DNA of 64,000 nucleotides from Streptomyces griseoluteus (GTDB lineage: Bacteria; Actinomycetota; Actinomycetes; Streptomycetales; Streptomycetaceae): the NCBI GenBank assembly GCA_000717735.1, contig JOBE01000013.1:167968-231967 (forward strand), read 5' to 3'. This document shows, piece by piece, positions 34,201 through 42,951 of the stretch. The translations under genes and the position numbers were made by a program. The stretch's first letter is position 1, and the number at the start of each line of letters is the position of its first letter. The notes beneath the pieces are model-generated. The model was given only the letters and a program-made list of their open reading frames with translations. It did no database searches and had not been told where the DNA came from.

Positions 34201-35181
34201 TCAGTACGCCAGCGAGCGGTCGACGGCGTCGAGCACGCGATCGAGACCCGGCAGGTACTCCTCCTCCAGGCGCGCCGGCGGGTACGGCGCGTGGTAGCCG
34301 CCGACCCGCAGGACGGGGGCCTCCAGGTGGTAGAAGCAACGCTCGGTGATCCGGGCGGCGATCTCCGCGCCGGAGCCGAAGAAGACGGGCGCCTCGTGGA
34401 CCACGACCAGGCGGCGGGTCTTCTCGACCGAGGCCTGGATGGTGTCGAAGTCGAGCGGCGAGATGGAACGCAGGTCCACGACCTCGACCGACTTGCCCTC
34501 CTCGGCGGCGACGGCGGCCGCCTCCAGGCAGGTCTTCACCATCGGGCCGTAGGCGGCGAGGGTGAGGTCCGTGCCCTCGCGGGCGACACGGGCCTTGTGC
34601 AGCTCGCCGGGGAAGGCCTCGGTGTCGACCTCTCCCTTGTCCCAGTAGCGGCGCTTGGGCTCGAAGAAGATGACCGGGTCGTCGCTCTGGATCGCCTGCT
34701 GGAGCATCCAGTAGGCGTCGGAGGAGTTCGCCGGGGTGACGACCTTGAGGCCGGCGACGTGCGCGAAGAGCGACTCGGGGGACTCGGAGTGGTGCTCGAC
34801 CGCACCGATGCCGCCGCCGTACGGGATGCGGATGACGACCGGCATCTTCACCGTGCCGAGCGAACGGGCCCGCATCTTCGCCAGCTGGGTGACGATCTGG
34901 TCGTACGCCGGGAAGACGAAGCCGTCGAACTGGATCTCCACGATCGGCCGGTAGCCGCGCAGGGCGAGGCCGATCGCGGTGCCGACGATGCCGGACTCGG
35001 CGAGCGGGGTGTCGACGACCCGGTCCTCGCCGAAGTCCTTCTGCAGGCCGTCGGTGATCCGGAAGACACCGCCGAGCTTGCCGACGTCCAGGCCCATGAT
35101 GACGACCTTGGGGTCGGTCTCCAGGGCCTTGCGCAGCGACTCGTTGAGCGCCTTCGCGAGAGGAAGATTCTGAACAGCCAT
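34201..35181 (-). CDS. bkdB: Branched-chain 2-oxoacid dehydrogenase E1 beta, cluster 1
   Basis: 326 residues, normal for the subunit. Shows the thiamine-diphosphate-interacting strands VVIMGLDVGKLGGVFRITDGL and DTPLAESGIVGTAIGLALRG, the GGGIGAVEHHSESPE loop (proton-relay region), and the C-terminal transketolase domain with VEVVDLRSISPLDFDTI. It pairs with E1alpha to form the decarboxylase. Starts two bases after the E1alpha stop; transcribed with E1alpha and E2. Confidence 0.97.
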   Translation of the reverse strand: MAVQNLPLAKALNESLRKALETDPKVVIMGLDVGKLGGVFRITDGLQKDFGEDRVVDTPLAESGIVGTAIGLALRGYRPIVEIQFDGFVFPAYDQIVTQLAKMRARSLGTVKMPVVIRIPYGGGIGAVEHHSESPESLFAHVAGLKVVTPANSSDAYWMLQQAIQSDDPVIFFEPKRRYWDKGEVDTEAFPGELHKARVAREGTDLTLAAYGPMVKTCLEAAAVAAEEGKSVEVVDLRSISPLDFDTIQASVEKTRRLVVVHEAPVFFGSGAEIAARITERCFYHLEAPVLRVGGYHAPYPPARLEEEYLPGLDRVLDAVDRSLAY

Positions 35182-35183
35182 GA

Positions 35184-36377
35184 TTACTCGCCCTCTCCGG
35201 CCGCGAAGGACGCCTGGTAGGCGGCGAACTGCGCGCGCTCCTCGTCGACGAGCGCGTGCCCGTCCGCGTACGTGTGGTCGAAGATCGCCATGTGCTCCGG
35301 TACGGGCATGGCGCGGACGACCTCACGGACGTTCTTGCCGAGCGCTTCGCTCTCCGCCTCCAGCGCCTCGAAGAAGGCCGCGTCGGCGTGGCCCTCGTTC
35401 TCCAGGTACGCCTTCAGACGCAGGATCGGGTCCTTCGCCTCCCACTCCGCGCGCTCCGCGTCACGGCGGTAGCGGGTCGGGTCGTCGGAGGTGGTGTGGG
35501 CGGCCATGCGGTACGTGAACGCCTCGATGAGCGTCGGGCCCTCGCCACGGCGGGCACGCTCGAGGGCCGAACGGGTCACGGCCAGACAGGCCAGGACGTC
35601 GTTGCCGTCGACGCGGACGCCGGGGAAGCCGAAACCGGCGGCGCGCTGATAGAGCGGGACGCGCGTCTGCTTCTCGATGGGCTCGGAAATGGCCCACTGG
35701 TTGTTCTGGCAGAAGAACACGACGGGGGCGTTGTAGACCGCGGAGAAGACGAACGACTCGTTGACGTCACCCTGGCTGGACGCGCCGTCACCGAAGTACG
35801 CGAGCACGGCGGAATCCGCGCCGTCCTTGGCGATACCCATGGCATAGCCGGTGGCGTGCAGGGTCTGCGAACCGAGAACGATCGTGTAGAGGTGGAAATT
35901 GTTGCTGCTGGGATCCCAGCCACCGTGGTTCACACCGCGGAACATTCCCAGCAGATTCGTCGGGTCGACGCCACGGACCCACGCGACACCGTGTTCGCGA
36001 TAGGTGGGAAAGACGTAGTCGTCGTCCCGCAGGGCCCGGCCGGAACCGATCTGGGCCGCCTCCTGGCCGAGCAGCGAGGCCCACAGGCCCAGCTCGCCCT
36101 GGCGCTGCAGCGAGGTCGCCTCGGCGTCGAAGCGACGCGTGAGGACCATGTCGCGGTAGAGACCGCGCAGCTCCTCGGCGCTCAGGTCGATGTCGTAGTC
36201 GGGGTGCTGGACGCGCTCTCCCTCGGGCGTCAGCAGCTGGACCAGCTCGGGCTCCGTGGCTTCCGCCCCGGCGCGCGTGCTCGTCTTCTTGGTGGTGCTC
36301 GTGCTGGCGCTAGCGGTGCGCTTGGTGCCGCTGCTGCGTCGCGTCGTCTTGCGCGCGGCAGTGCTCTCCACGGTCAC
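35184..36377 (-). CDS. bkdA: Branched-chain 2-oxoacid dehydrogenase E1 alpha, cluster 1
   Basis: 397 residues from GTG 36377, chosen because GGAGGAG lies seven bases upstream. Thiamine-diphosphate motif FGDGASSQGDVNESFVFSAVYNAPVVFFCQNN (GDG to NN) is intact, as is the phosphorylation-loop-like AHTTSDDPTRYR. The first 50 residues are an unusual Lys/Arg/Ser/Thr tail (TTRRSSGTKRT ... TTKKTSTRAG), highly basic, absent in the second cluster's copy. First gene of the operon; a strong palindrome lies 194-222 bp upstream. Confidence 0.96.
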   Translation of the reverse strand: MTVESTAARKTTRRSSGTKRTASASTSTTKKTSTRAGAEATEPELVQLLTPEGERVQHPDYDIDLSAEELRGLYRDMVLTRRFDAEATSLQRQGELGLWASLLGQEAAQIGSGRALRDDDYVFPTYREHGVAWVRGVDPTNLLGMFRGVNHGGWDPSSNNFHLYTIVLGSQTLHATGYAMGIAKDGADSAVLAYFGDGASSQGDVNESFVFSAVYNAPVVFFCQNNQWAISEPIEKQTRVPLYQRAAGFGFPGVRVDGNDVLACLAVTRSALERARRGEGPTLIEAFTYRMAAHTTSDDPTRYRRDAERAEWEAKDPILRLKAYLENEGHADAAFFEALEAESEALGKNVREVVRAMPVPEHMAIFDHTYADGHALVDEERAQFAAYQASFAAGEGE

Positions 36378-36720
36378 GTGCGTGCTCCTCCGTCGGTCCG
36401 GCCCCCGGGTTCGCCGGGCAAGGCCAGTGCGGCTCTCCGCCTTATCCGTACCCTTCGCACGGGGTGGGTGCGACGCGGCCGGGGTCGGGCGTGACAGGTG
36501 CCCCGGCGAGCGCCCTGTCATAGGCACGTTACCCACAGCGTGGCATTACCGCGAAACCCCACTTGACCTGCGATTTTGCTTGGATTTCCAAGTAAATCGA
36601 GAAAAGCGGGAACAGCGGCTGGTCAGCGCGTCGGCAACGGCCGAGAGGGCCGCCGGAACATCCGGCACGTTATCCCGCGCACCCCGGGCACGGGAAGAGC
36701 CAATATGTGAGACTGACCGC
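36378..36720. other. 343-bp divergent control region between bkd operon 1 and the DevR-like regulator
   Basis: Contains AT-richer DNA (about 36540-36620), the long palindrome at 36571-36599, and a 15-bp GC palindrome GCCGGAACATCCGGC (36652-36666). The sequence GAGCCAATATGTGAGACTGACC just before the GTG of the regulator may hold its -10 region. I see no coding sequence and no confident -35/-10 pair. Confidence 0.6.
36571..36599. promoter_or_regulatory. Long palindromic operator candidate upstream of bkd operon 1
   Basis: Core CTTGGATTTCCAAG (36579-36592) is a perfect inverted repeat around a TT centre; outer CGATTT (36571-36576) and AAATCG (36594-36599) extend the arms, with one base of asymmetry. 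It is AT-rich for this genome. Lrp/AsnC-type or other dimeric regulator binding is likely; it could serve bkdA, the divergent regulator, or both. Confidence 0.6.
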
Positions 36721-37380
36721 GTGCGCGAAGAAGGAAAAATCCGGGTATTTCTGCTGGACGACCATGAAGTGGTCCGGCGCGGCGTCCACGAGCTGCTCAC
36801 CGTGGAGGACGACATCGAGGTGGTCGGCGAGGCCGGGACGGCGGCGGACGCGCTGGTCAGGATCCCCGCGACCCGCCCGGACGTCGCGGTGCTCGACGTC
36901 CGGCTGCCCGACGGCAGCGGGGTCGAGGTGTGCCGCGAGATCCGCTCGCGGGACGAGGGCATCAAGTGTTTGATGTTGACCTCGTACGCCGACGACGAGG
37001 CGCTCTTCGACGCGATCATGGCCGGGGCCTCGGGTTACGTCCTCAAGGCCATCCGCGGCAACGAACTCCTGAACGCCGTACGGGACGTGGCGGCCGGCAA
37101 GTCGCTGCTCGACCCGGTGGCCACCGCCCGGGTCCTGGAGCGGCTGCGCGACGGCAACAACCCGAAGCGTGACGACAAGCTCGCCAACCTGACGGAACAG
37201 GAACGCAAGATCCTGGACCTGATCGGCGAGGGCCTCACCAACCGGGTCATCGGCGAGCGGCTCCACCTCGCGGAGAAGACCATCAAGAACTACGTCTCCA
37301 GCCTGCTGTCGAAGCTGGGCATGGAACGGCGCTCGCAGGCCGCGGCGTACGTGGCACGGCTCCAGGCCGAGCGCCACTGA
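36721..37380 (+). CDS. NarL/LuxR-type response regulator, DevR/DosR-like
   Basis: 219 residues from GTG 36721. Receiver domain 1-125 with acidic DDHE pair (about 13-14), phosphorylation site AVLDVRLPDG (Asp59), and YVLKAIRGNEL. C-terminal HTH LTEQERKILDLIGEGLTNRVIGERLHLAEKTIKNYVSSLLSKLGMERRSQAA closely follows the mycobacterial dormancy regulator DevR/DosR. No histidine kinase gene adjoins it, so it is an orphan or uses a distant sensor. A DosR-like box lies 106-128 bp after its stop, ahead of the next gene. Confidence 0.92.
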   Translation: MREEGKIRVFLLDDHEVVRRGVHELLTVEDDIEVVGEAGTAADALVRIPATRPDVAVLDVRLPDGSGVEVCREIRSRDEGIKCLMLTSYADDEALFDAIMAGASGYVLKAIRGNELLNAVRDVAAGKSLLDPVATARVLERLRDGNNPKRDDKLANLTEQERKILDLIGEGLTNRVIGERLHLAEKTIKNYVSSLLSKLGMERRSQAAAYVARLQAERH

Positions 37381-37399
37381 GAGCCCCGGAAGCCCGGCG

Positions 37400-37432
37400 C
37401 CTCGGTGGGATGCGGACCGCATCGCACCGAGG
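37400..37432 (+). terminator. Terminator after the DevR-like regulator
   Basis: Two 16-base arms (37400-37415 and 37417-37432) pair with a single mismatch and an effectively one-base centre, starting 20 bp after the stop. Confidence 0.75.
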
Positions 37433-37484
37433 TGCGGGTCGTCTCTTTCACCCGTACGGGTGAGCAGGTTCCCCGGGGCCCGCG

Positions 37485-37507
37485 TTCGGGACCTACGTCC
37501 TTCCGAA
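37485..37507 (+). promoter_or_regulatory. DosR-like box upstream of the FMN-barrel gene
   Basis: TTCGGGAC (37485-37492), four bases CTAC, GTCC (37497-37500), then TTCCGAA (37501-37507). This nearly matches the palindromic DevR/DosR recognition pattern TTSGGGAC...GTCCCSAA, with two extra bases in the right half. It lies 54-76 bp before the ATG at 37561, a suitable position for activation. Confidence 0.5.
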
Positions 37508-37560
37508 GGCGGGGCGGGGGCCCCTTTCCCGACACCGTCCGGTGGCGGAGAGTGGATGCC

Positions 37561-38013
37561 ATGCCCACCGACGAGATCCGCGCCCTCGAGCTGCTGCACC
37601 GCGTCTCCTACGGCCGGGTGGCGACGAGCATGCGGGCGATGCCGTTCGTCGCCCCCGCCCGGCACATCGTGGTCGACGGCCGCGTCCTGCTCCGGATGCA
37701 CCAGGGGCTCGGCTACCACCGCGCCTGCAGCGGCAGTGTCGTCGCGTACGGCGCGGACAACTTCAACTCAGGCTCCGAGCACCTCTGGTCCGTGCAGTTC
37801 ACCGGCACCGCCGAGATCGTCGAGCCGACCGGGGAGGAACTCGCGGCCTTCGGTCCCGAGCCCGAGGTCGTGGACGGCGAGCCCTTCGCCCCGGTCTACA
37901 TGCGGATCGAACCGCAGTTCGTGACGCTGCACGCGCTCGACTACCCGAGCGAGACCCCGGCGACCCGTCCCACGGCCCCTTCCGTGCGGCGACACCTCCA
38001 CCACGTAGCGTGA
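37561..38013 (+). CDS. Pyridoxamine 5'-phosphate oxidase-like FMN-binding split-barrel protein
   Basis: 150 residues; ATG 37561 with GGAGAG eight bases upstream. Short split beta-barrel protein with LLHRVSYGRVATSMRAMPFVAP (flavin-binding strand), VVDGRVLLRMHQG, and VVAYGADNF ... SVQFTGTAEIV. Such proteins bind FMN, F420 or haem and usually reduce or bind small molecules, not pyridoxamine phosphate. Members of this family occur in DosR regulons. Its position beside a DevR-like regulator and the DosR-like box ahead of it suggest hypoxia or redox control. Confidence 0.88.
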   Translation: MPTDEIRALELLHRVSYGRVATSMRAMPFVAPARHIVVDGRVLLRMHQGLGYHRACSGSVVAYGADNFNSGSEHLWSVQFTGTAEIVEPTGEELAAFGPEPEVVDGEPFAPVYMRIEPQFVTLHALDYPSETPATRPTAPSVRRHLHHVA

Positions 38014-38028
38014 TCTAACATCTGGCGG

Positions 38029-39267
38029 GTGCCGCGCTCATCTGAAACGCTCGCCCCGCCGGCCGCCCGGCTCCCCGGCGCCCCACCCGATCGGCCCGGT
38101 GCCACCTCACCCGCCCGGCCCGGCATCCCGCCCGCCCGGACCGCCGCCGCACCGGTCCGGACCGCCGCCGCACCCGCCCGGACCGCCGCCCCCACCGTCC
38201 GGACCGCCGTCACGGCGCCCGGCGGGGCCTCCCGCGCCACGCCCGCCCCGCCCGTCGGCGCCCTGCTGCGCCGCCACCGGCACGCCGGGGAGCCTCTGGC
38301 CTGCGTGCCCGTCACCGAGGGGCTGCTCAACCGGGGCTTCCGCCTCTCCACCACCCGCGGCACCTACTTCCTCAAGCAGCACCTCGACGCCCCCACCGCC
38401 GACCGCGCCACCATCGCCCGCCAGCACCGCGCCACCCAGCGGCTGCACGCCCTCGGCCTGCCCGTCGCCCCGCCCCTGCCCGACGCCACCGGCCGCACGG
38501 TCGCCGTCATCGACGGCCACTGCTACGCCCTGCACCCCTGGATCGACGGCCGCCACCGCGACGGCACCCAGCTGTCCACCGGCTGCTCCCGGCGCCTCGG
38601 CACCCTCCTGGGGCAGGTCCACACCGCCCTCGACCGGGTGATGGAGCCCCCGGAGCACCCAGGGCCCGGCGGGACGTGCGGGGCCGACGACGGCGGCCGG
38701 GCGAGCGCAGACCTCCAGGACACCTTCCGGGCCATCGACGAACTGATCCGCCTGGCCCGCGCGCACCGCCCCCGCGACAGCTTCGACGCGCTCGCCGAGC
38801 ACCGGCTCAGGGAGCGGCGCAGGCTCCTCGCCCAGCACGCCCACCACCGGCCGCCGCCCGCCGCGGCCGCCGGCTGGGTGCACGGCGACTTCCACCCCCT
38901 GAACCTGCTCTACCGGGGCGCGGAGCCCGCCGCGATCGTCGACTGGGACCGGCTCGGGGTCCGCCCCAGGGCCGAGGAGGCCGTCAGGGCCGCCGCCATC
39001 TTCTTCGTACGGCCGGGGGGCGAGCTGGCCCTGGAGAAGGTGCGGCCGTACGCGCGCGCGTACCGGCGGGCGACGGGCGCCGACCGCGCCGAGCTGGCGG
39101 CGGCGGCGCACCGGGTGTGGTGGGAGCGGCTCAACGACTTCTGGACGCTGCGCTGGCGCTACCAGCTGCACGACCGAAGGGCCGACCCGCAGTTTCCCGC
39201 GGTGTCGGCCCTGGCGGTCTGGTGGACCCGCGAGTACGAAGCGGTACGCGACGCGTTCACGGGGTGA
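38029..39267 (+). CDS. Phosphotransferase enzyme family protein (APH/choline kinase fold)
   Basis: 412 residues from GTG 38029, 15 bp after the previous stop. The catalytic loop GWVHGDFHPLNLLYRG and metal-binding AAIVDWDRLGVRP are intact, so it should phosphorylate a small alcohol or amine. The first 70 residues are Pro/Ala-rich with a seven-residue repeat (RTAAAPV, RTAAAPA, RTAAPTV), likely disordered; a later start may be used. The real domain begins near PVGALLRRHRHAGEPL. The substrate is unknown; antibiotic resistance should not be assumed, as many such genes have housekeeping roles. Confidence 0.85.
   Translation: MPRSSETLAPPAARLPGAPPDRPGATSPARPGIPPARTAAAPVRTAAAPARTAAPTVRTAVTAPGGASRATPAPPVGALLRRHRHAGEPLACVPVTEGLLNRGFRLSTTRGTYFLKQHLDAPTADRATIARQHRATQRLHALGLPVAPPLPDATGRTVAVIDGHCYALHPWIDGRHRDGTQLSTGCSRRLGTLLGQVHTALDRVMEPPEHPGPGGTCGADDGGRASADLQDTFRAIDELIRLARAHRPRDSFDALAEHRLRERRRLLAQHAHHRPPPAAAAGWVHGDFHPLNLLYRGAEPAAIVDWDRLGVRPRAEEAVRAAAIFFVRPGGELALEKVRPYARAYRRATGADRAELAAAAHRVWWERLNDFWTLRWRYQLHDRRADPQFPAVSALAVWWTREYEAVRDAFTG
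38138..38221 (+). repeat. Four 21-bp tandem repeats in the phosphotransferase 5' region
   Basis: The GGACCGCCGCCGC core recurs at 21-bp intervals (38138, 38159, 38180 and 38201), giving seven-residue Arg-Thr-Ala-Ala-Ala-Pro units. The last two copies have drifted. Confidence 0.75.
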
Positions 39268-39297
39268 GACCGGGCGGGAAAGCCCCGCCCGTACCGG

Positions 39298-40902
39298 TCA
39301 TTCGGTCCCGTTGTCGTCGCCCGTCGGGGGCGGGTCCTCGTTGCCGCCGTCGGTGGGCGGCGCGGCCGTGGTCGTCGGCTCGCCCGTCGGCTCGGTCGGC
39401 GGCTCGGTCGTCTTCGACGGCTCGCCCGTGGGGTCGGTGGGCGGCGCCGTCGTGGTCGTCGGCTCGCCCGTGGGCTCGGTGGGCGGCGGAGTCGTGGTCG
39501 GCGGCGCCGTCGTCACCGGCGGCGGGGTCGTGGTCCACGTCTGGTCGCCGGTCCAGGTGCCCGGGTCCGTCGACGACTCCTGGGACGGCTCCTGGGAAGG
39601 AGTGGGCTCCTCGGAGGCCGTCGAGGGGGAGTTGCTGACGGTCGGCGTGTCGACGCCCGTCTTCTTGCCGTTCTCGCCCGTCTTGTCGAGGGCGAAGACG
39701 ACACCGGCGACGACCGCGATCACCGCGAGCGCGGCGAACAGCCACACCTTGCCCCGGCCACCGCCGCCACTGCCGCCGCCCTGCGGACCGTAGCCGCCGC
39801 CACCGCCCGTACCGCCGCCGTCGTACCCGCCGTACCCGCCGTCGTCGGGGTTCATCGGCGGAAGGATCGGGCCCTGGGCGGTCTCGCCGTGCATCGGGTG
39901 GCCCATGGCGGTCGTCGCGGCCATGCCGCCGCCCGGCGTGTGCCCGCCCTCGTGCATCACGACCGGGCCGGTGTTCCACGTGCCGGTGTGGCCGCCCTGC
40001 TGCTGGAGCATCTGCAGGCCGTACTGGATGAGGCCGCGCATCTCCTCGGCGCTCTGGAACCGGTCGTCCGGGTCCTTCGCGAGCGAGCGCATCACCAGAC
40101 CGTCCAGCTCCGGCGGCACGGAGTGCGTGACGTCGGACGGCGGGACCGGTACGTCCTGGACGTGCTGGTAGACGACGGACAGCGGGGTCTCACCGGTGAA
40201 CGGGGGCCGCAGCGCGAGCAGTTCGTAGAGGAGGCAGCCCGTCGCGTACAGGTCGGAGCGGTGATCGACGGCCTTGCCGAGCGCCTGCTCGGGGGAGAGG
40301 TACTGGGGAGTGCCCATGACCATGCCGGTCTGCGTCATGGTCGACTGCGCGCCGTGCAGGGCGCGGGCGATGCCGAAGTCCATGACCTTCACGGCGCCGC
40401 CGTGGGTGATGATCACGTTGGCCGGCTTGATGTCGCGGTGCACGATGCCGTGCTGATGCGAATAGGCCAGCGCCTCCAGGACTCCGGAGACGATGATGAG
40501 GGCCTGCTCGGGCCCCGGGGCCTCCGCGCTGAGCAGCAGGTCGCGGATGGTGCGGCCCTCGACCAGCTCCATCACGATGTACGGCACGGGGCGGCCGGCC
40601 ACCAGGTCCTCGCCGGAGTCGTACACGGCGACGATGGCGTGGTGGTTGAGACCGGCGACGGACTGCGCCTCACGGGTGAAGCGCGCCTTGGACACCGGGT
40701 CCTCGGCGAGATCGGCGCGAAGGAGCTTGACGGCGACCGTGCGGCCGAGCCGTACGTCCTCGGCGGCGAAGACCTCCGCCATCCCGCCGCGGCCCAGACG
40801 GTGCGTCAGGCGGTAGCGGCCGTCGCCGACGACTCCGCCGACGCCCCAGGACTCCGCTGACGCGTCCGGCACACCGCCACCTGATCCGGATTCGGGTGCC
40901 AT
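39298..40902 (-). CDS. Membrane Ser/Thr kinase (PknB-type) with Thr/Pro-rich extracellular tail
   Basis: 534 residues. Kinase domain at about 30-290: [13 protein letters not shown] glycine loop, VAVKLL lysine, [12 protein letters not shown] (VMDFGIA), [20 protein letters not shown] activation loop. Then a Gly-rich juxtamembrane stretch, a single membrane helix ([20 protein letters not shown], about 392-411), and an outside region of Ser/Thr/Pro with three 14-residue repeats ending in acidic sequence. No PASTA domain, unlike its divergent neighbour. The tail looks like a wall-spanning stalk. Likely senses envelope cues; substrate unknown. Confidence 0.95.
   Translation of the reverse strand: MAPESGSGGGVPDASAESWGVGGVVGDGRYRLTHRLGRGGMAEVFAAEDVRLGRTVAVKLLRADLAEDPVSKARFTREAQSVAGLNHHAIVAVYDSGEDLVAGRPVPYIVMELVEGRTIRDLLLSAEAPGPEQALIIVSGVLEALAYSHQHGIVHRDIKPANVIITHGGAVKVMDFGIARALHGAQSTMTQTGMVMGTPQYLSPEQALGKAVDHRSDLYATGCLLYELLALRPPFTGETPLSVVYQHVQDVPVPPSDVTHSVPPELDGLVMRSLAKDPDDRFQSAEEMRGLIQYGLQMLQQQGGHTGTWNTGPVVMHEGGHTPGGGMAATTAMGHPMHGETAQGPILPPMNPDDGGYGGYDGGGTGGGGGYGPQGGGSGGGGRGKVWLFAALAVIAVVAGVVFALDKTGENGKKTGVDTPTVSNSPSTASEEPTPSQEPSQESSTDPGTWTGDQTWTTTPPPVTTAPPTTTPPPTEPTGEPTTTTAPPTDPTGEPSKTTEPPTEPTGEPTTTAAPPTDGGNEDPPPTGDDNGTE
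39355..39480 (-). repeat. Three 42-bp tandem repeats encoding the kinase stalk
   Basis: The repeat unit encodes Thr-Asp/Glu-Pro-Thr-Gly-Glu-Pro followed by a variable Thr/Ser/Lys/Ala/Pro half. Three units (about residues 475-516) are followed by a partial one. Confidence 0.75.
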
Positions 40903-41096
40903 CAGTCCTCGCCGTCGTCTGTCGTGCCGTGTCCAGTCGTCACGCTACAGGCTCCGCACGACATCACGGTCCGAGATGGACCGGCCATCCAACCCCGCCG
41001 ACGTACGCCTGTGCAAATTCGGCGGGTTTCCTCCGCCACTTCGGAAACGGTTCGGCGAAGCTTCCTGTGCGGAGGGTCACGGAACGGGCACCCGGC

Positions 41097-41124
41097 TTGA
41101 CGTGTCACTGCCCTCGGGCAGACT
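41097..41124 (+). promoter_or_regulatory. Candidate promoter for the PASTA kinase gene
   Basis: TTGACG (41097-41102) and CAGACT (41119-41124) are separated by 16 bp, about 54 bp before the ATG of the kinase. The -35 match is good and the -10 match moderate. The rest of the 275-bp divergent gap shows no other clear signal. Confidence 0.4.
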
Positions 41125-41177
41125 TGGCCAGTAAATTCCGGATCAACGCCGCCACGCGCGCGTAGGGGGAAGCACAG

Positions 41178-42818
41178 ATGAGCCAGGACGGCGCACAGGG
41201 CCGCTATGCGGGCGGTTCGGTCGCGGGCGGCCGGTACCAGCTGCGCGACCTACTCGGCGAGGGCGGCATGGCGTCGGTGTACCTGGCCTACGACAGCGCG
41301 CTCGACCGGCAGGTCGCCATCAAGACGCTGCACACCGAGCTCGGCCGGGAACAGTCCTTCCGCGAGCGCTTCCGGCGCGAGGCGCAGGCGGTCGCGAAGC
41401 TGTCGCACACCAACATCGTCTCGGTCTTCGACACCGGCGAGGACACCCTCGACGGCGCCGTCATGCCGTACATCGTCATGGAGTACGTGGAGGGGCAGCC
41501 GCTCGGCTCGGTCCTCGCGGCGGACGTGCGGCAGTACGGGGCGATGCCGGCCGACAAGGCCCTGAAGGTCACGGCCGACGTGCTCGCCGCCCTCGAGGTC
41601 AGCCACGAGATGGGCCTGGTCCACCGCGACATCAAGCCCGGCAACGTGATGACGACCAAGCGCGGCGTGGTCAAGGTCATGGACTTCGGCATCGCGCGGG
41701 CCATGCAGTCCGGGGTCACGTCGATGACGCAGACCGGCATGGTCGTCGGCACCCCCCAGTACCTCTCCCCCGAGCAGGCCCTCGGGCGCGCGGTGGACGC
41801 CCGGTCCGACCTCTACTCGGTCGGCATCATGCTCTTCCAGCTGCTCACCGGCCGTCTCCCCTTCGACGCCGACTCCCCGCTGGCCATCGCGTACGCGCAC
41901 GTACAGGAGGAGCCGGTCGCCCCGTCCACCGTCAACCGGTCGGTGACGCCGGCGATGGACGCGCTCGTCGCCCGCGCACTGCGAAAGAACCCGAACGAGC
42001 GGTTCCCGAGCGCGGCGGCGATGCGCGACGAGTGCCTGCGGGTGCTCTCGGCCGGTCAGACCGGCGCTCCGGTGATCGTCCAGGGCGGCCCGGTCACCAG
42101 CGGCGCCGGCGTCGGATCCGCGGTGTTCCCGCCCGTCGGCCAGACGCCGCCGCCGGCCCCGCAGCCCGGCCCGCACGGCGTGCAGCAGCCCTACCAGCCG
42201 GGACCGTACGGCCCGGCGACCCCCGCGCCCGCCCCGTCGTACGGCTACCCGCAGCAGGCGCCGAACCCCGTACCGGCGTACCAGACCCCGGCTTCCGCGC
42301 CGGCGCAGTACCAGACCCCTGCCCCCGCGCAGTACGCCCCGGCGCACACGCCCGCCCCGACGGGCGGCGGCTCCCGTCGGAACACGCCGGTGCTCGTGGG
42401 CGCGATCGTCGTCGCGCTCCTCACGATCGGCGGCGTCTTCCTGTTCGTCAACCAGAAGGAGGACGACCCGAAGGCGGGCGGCACCGGGGGCACGACCACG
42501 GAGACCCAGACCGCGGCGCCCGGTCACAAGGGCCCGGACCTGACCAAGACCATCGACCCGAAGAAGTGCTCCCAGCCGACGGAGTCGAGCGACGACCCGG
42601 AGAAGTTCGAGGTCCCGAACTTCACCTACAAGAACATCCAGTCGGTGAAGGCCTGCGTCCAGGCGGCCGGGTGGAAGATCATGACCCAGACGCCGGTGGA
42701 CGAGGCGACGTACGGCGAGGGCACGGTCCTGCAGCAGTACCCGCCGGCGGGTGAGGACATCACCGCCAAGGACGCCGAGTTCACCCTCAGCATCTCGACG
42801 GGCAACCCGCCGCAGTAG
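41178..42818 (+). CDS. Membrane Ser/Thr kinase (PknB-type) with extracellular PASTA domain
   Basis: 546 residues. Kinase domain about 18-280: GEGGMASVYLAYD, VAIKTL, HRDIKPGNV, VMDFGIA, and an activation loop ([19 protein letters not shown]) almost identical to the neighbour's. A long Pro/Gln/Tyr-rich cytosolic linker (about 295-400), a membrane helix (VLVGAIVVALLTIGGVFLFV), then one PASTA domain near 470-540 (FEVPNFTYKNIQSVKACVQAAGWKI ... VLQQYPPAGEDI). PASTA units bind peptidoglycan fragments, so it probably monitors cell-wall growth. A weak hairpin follows the stop (42821-42846). Confidence 0.96.
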   Translation: MSQDGAQGRYAGGSVAGGRYQLRDLLGEGGMASVYLAYDSALDRQVAIKTLHTELGREQSFRERFRREAQAVAKLSHTNIVSVFDTGEDTLDGAVMPYIVMEYVEGQPLGSVLAADVRQYGAMPADKALKVTADVLAALEVSHEMGLVHRDIKPGNVMTTKRGVVKVMDFGIARAMQSGVTSMTQTGMVVGTPQYLSPEQALGRAVDARSDLYSVGIMLFQLLTGRLPFDADSPLAIAYAHVQEEPVAPSTVNRSVTPAMDALVARALRKNPNERFPSAAAMRDECLRVLSAGQTGAPVIVQGGPVTSGAGVGSAVFPPVGQTPPPAPQPGPHGVQQPYQPGPYGPATPAPAPSYGYPQQAPNPVPAYQTPASAPAQYQTPAPAQYAPAHTPAPTGGGSRRNTPVLVGAIVVALLTIGGVFLFVNQKEDDPKAGGTGGTTTETQTAAPGHKGPDLTKTIDPKKCSQPTESSDDPEKFEVPNFTYKNIQSVKACVQAAGWKIMTQTPVDEATYGEGTVLQQYPPAGEDITAKDAEFTLSISTGNPPQ

Positions 42819-42951
42819 GCCGGACGCCCACTCGGGCGTTCGTCCGCGCCTGCGGCCTACGCCTGCTGCCGCCGCCCCGGATGCCGGAAATCTCCCGTCA
42901 TGTGACGCTGAGTCGACCAGTCGGCGCCTCGGTACGGGAGGGGGTCACCCG

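Noticed and set aside
36563..36591. TTGACC as a -35 element upstream of the DevR-like gene
   Set aside because: No -10-like hexamer occurs at 16-19 bp; the expected position is inside the palindrome and reads TTCCAA or TCCAAG.
38029..39267. Aminoglycoside resistance gene
   Set aside because: The fold is shared by many kinases of metabolites; no resistance context or specific subfamily signature is visible.
39956..39985. Another parS-like site (GTTCCACGTGCC)
   Set aside because: It differs from the parS consensus at several positions, no better than expected for CACGTG-containing GC-rich coding DNA.
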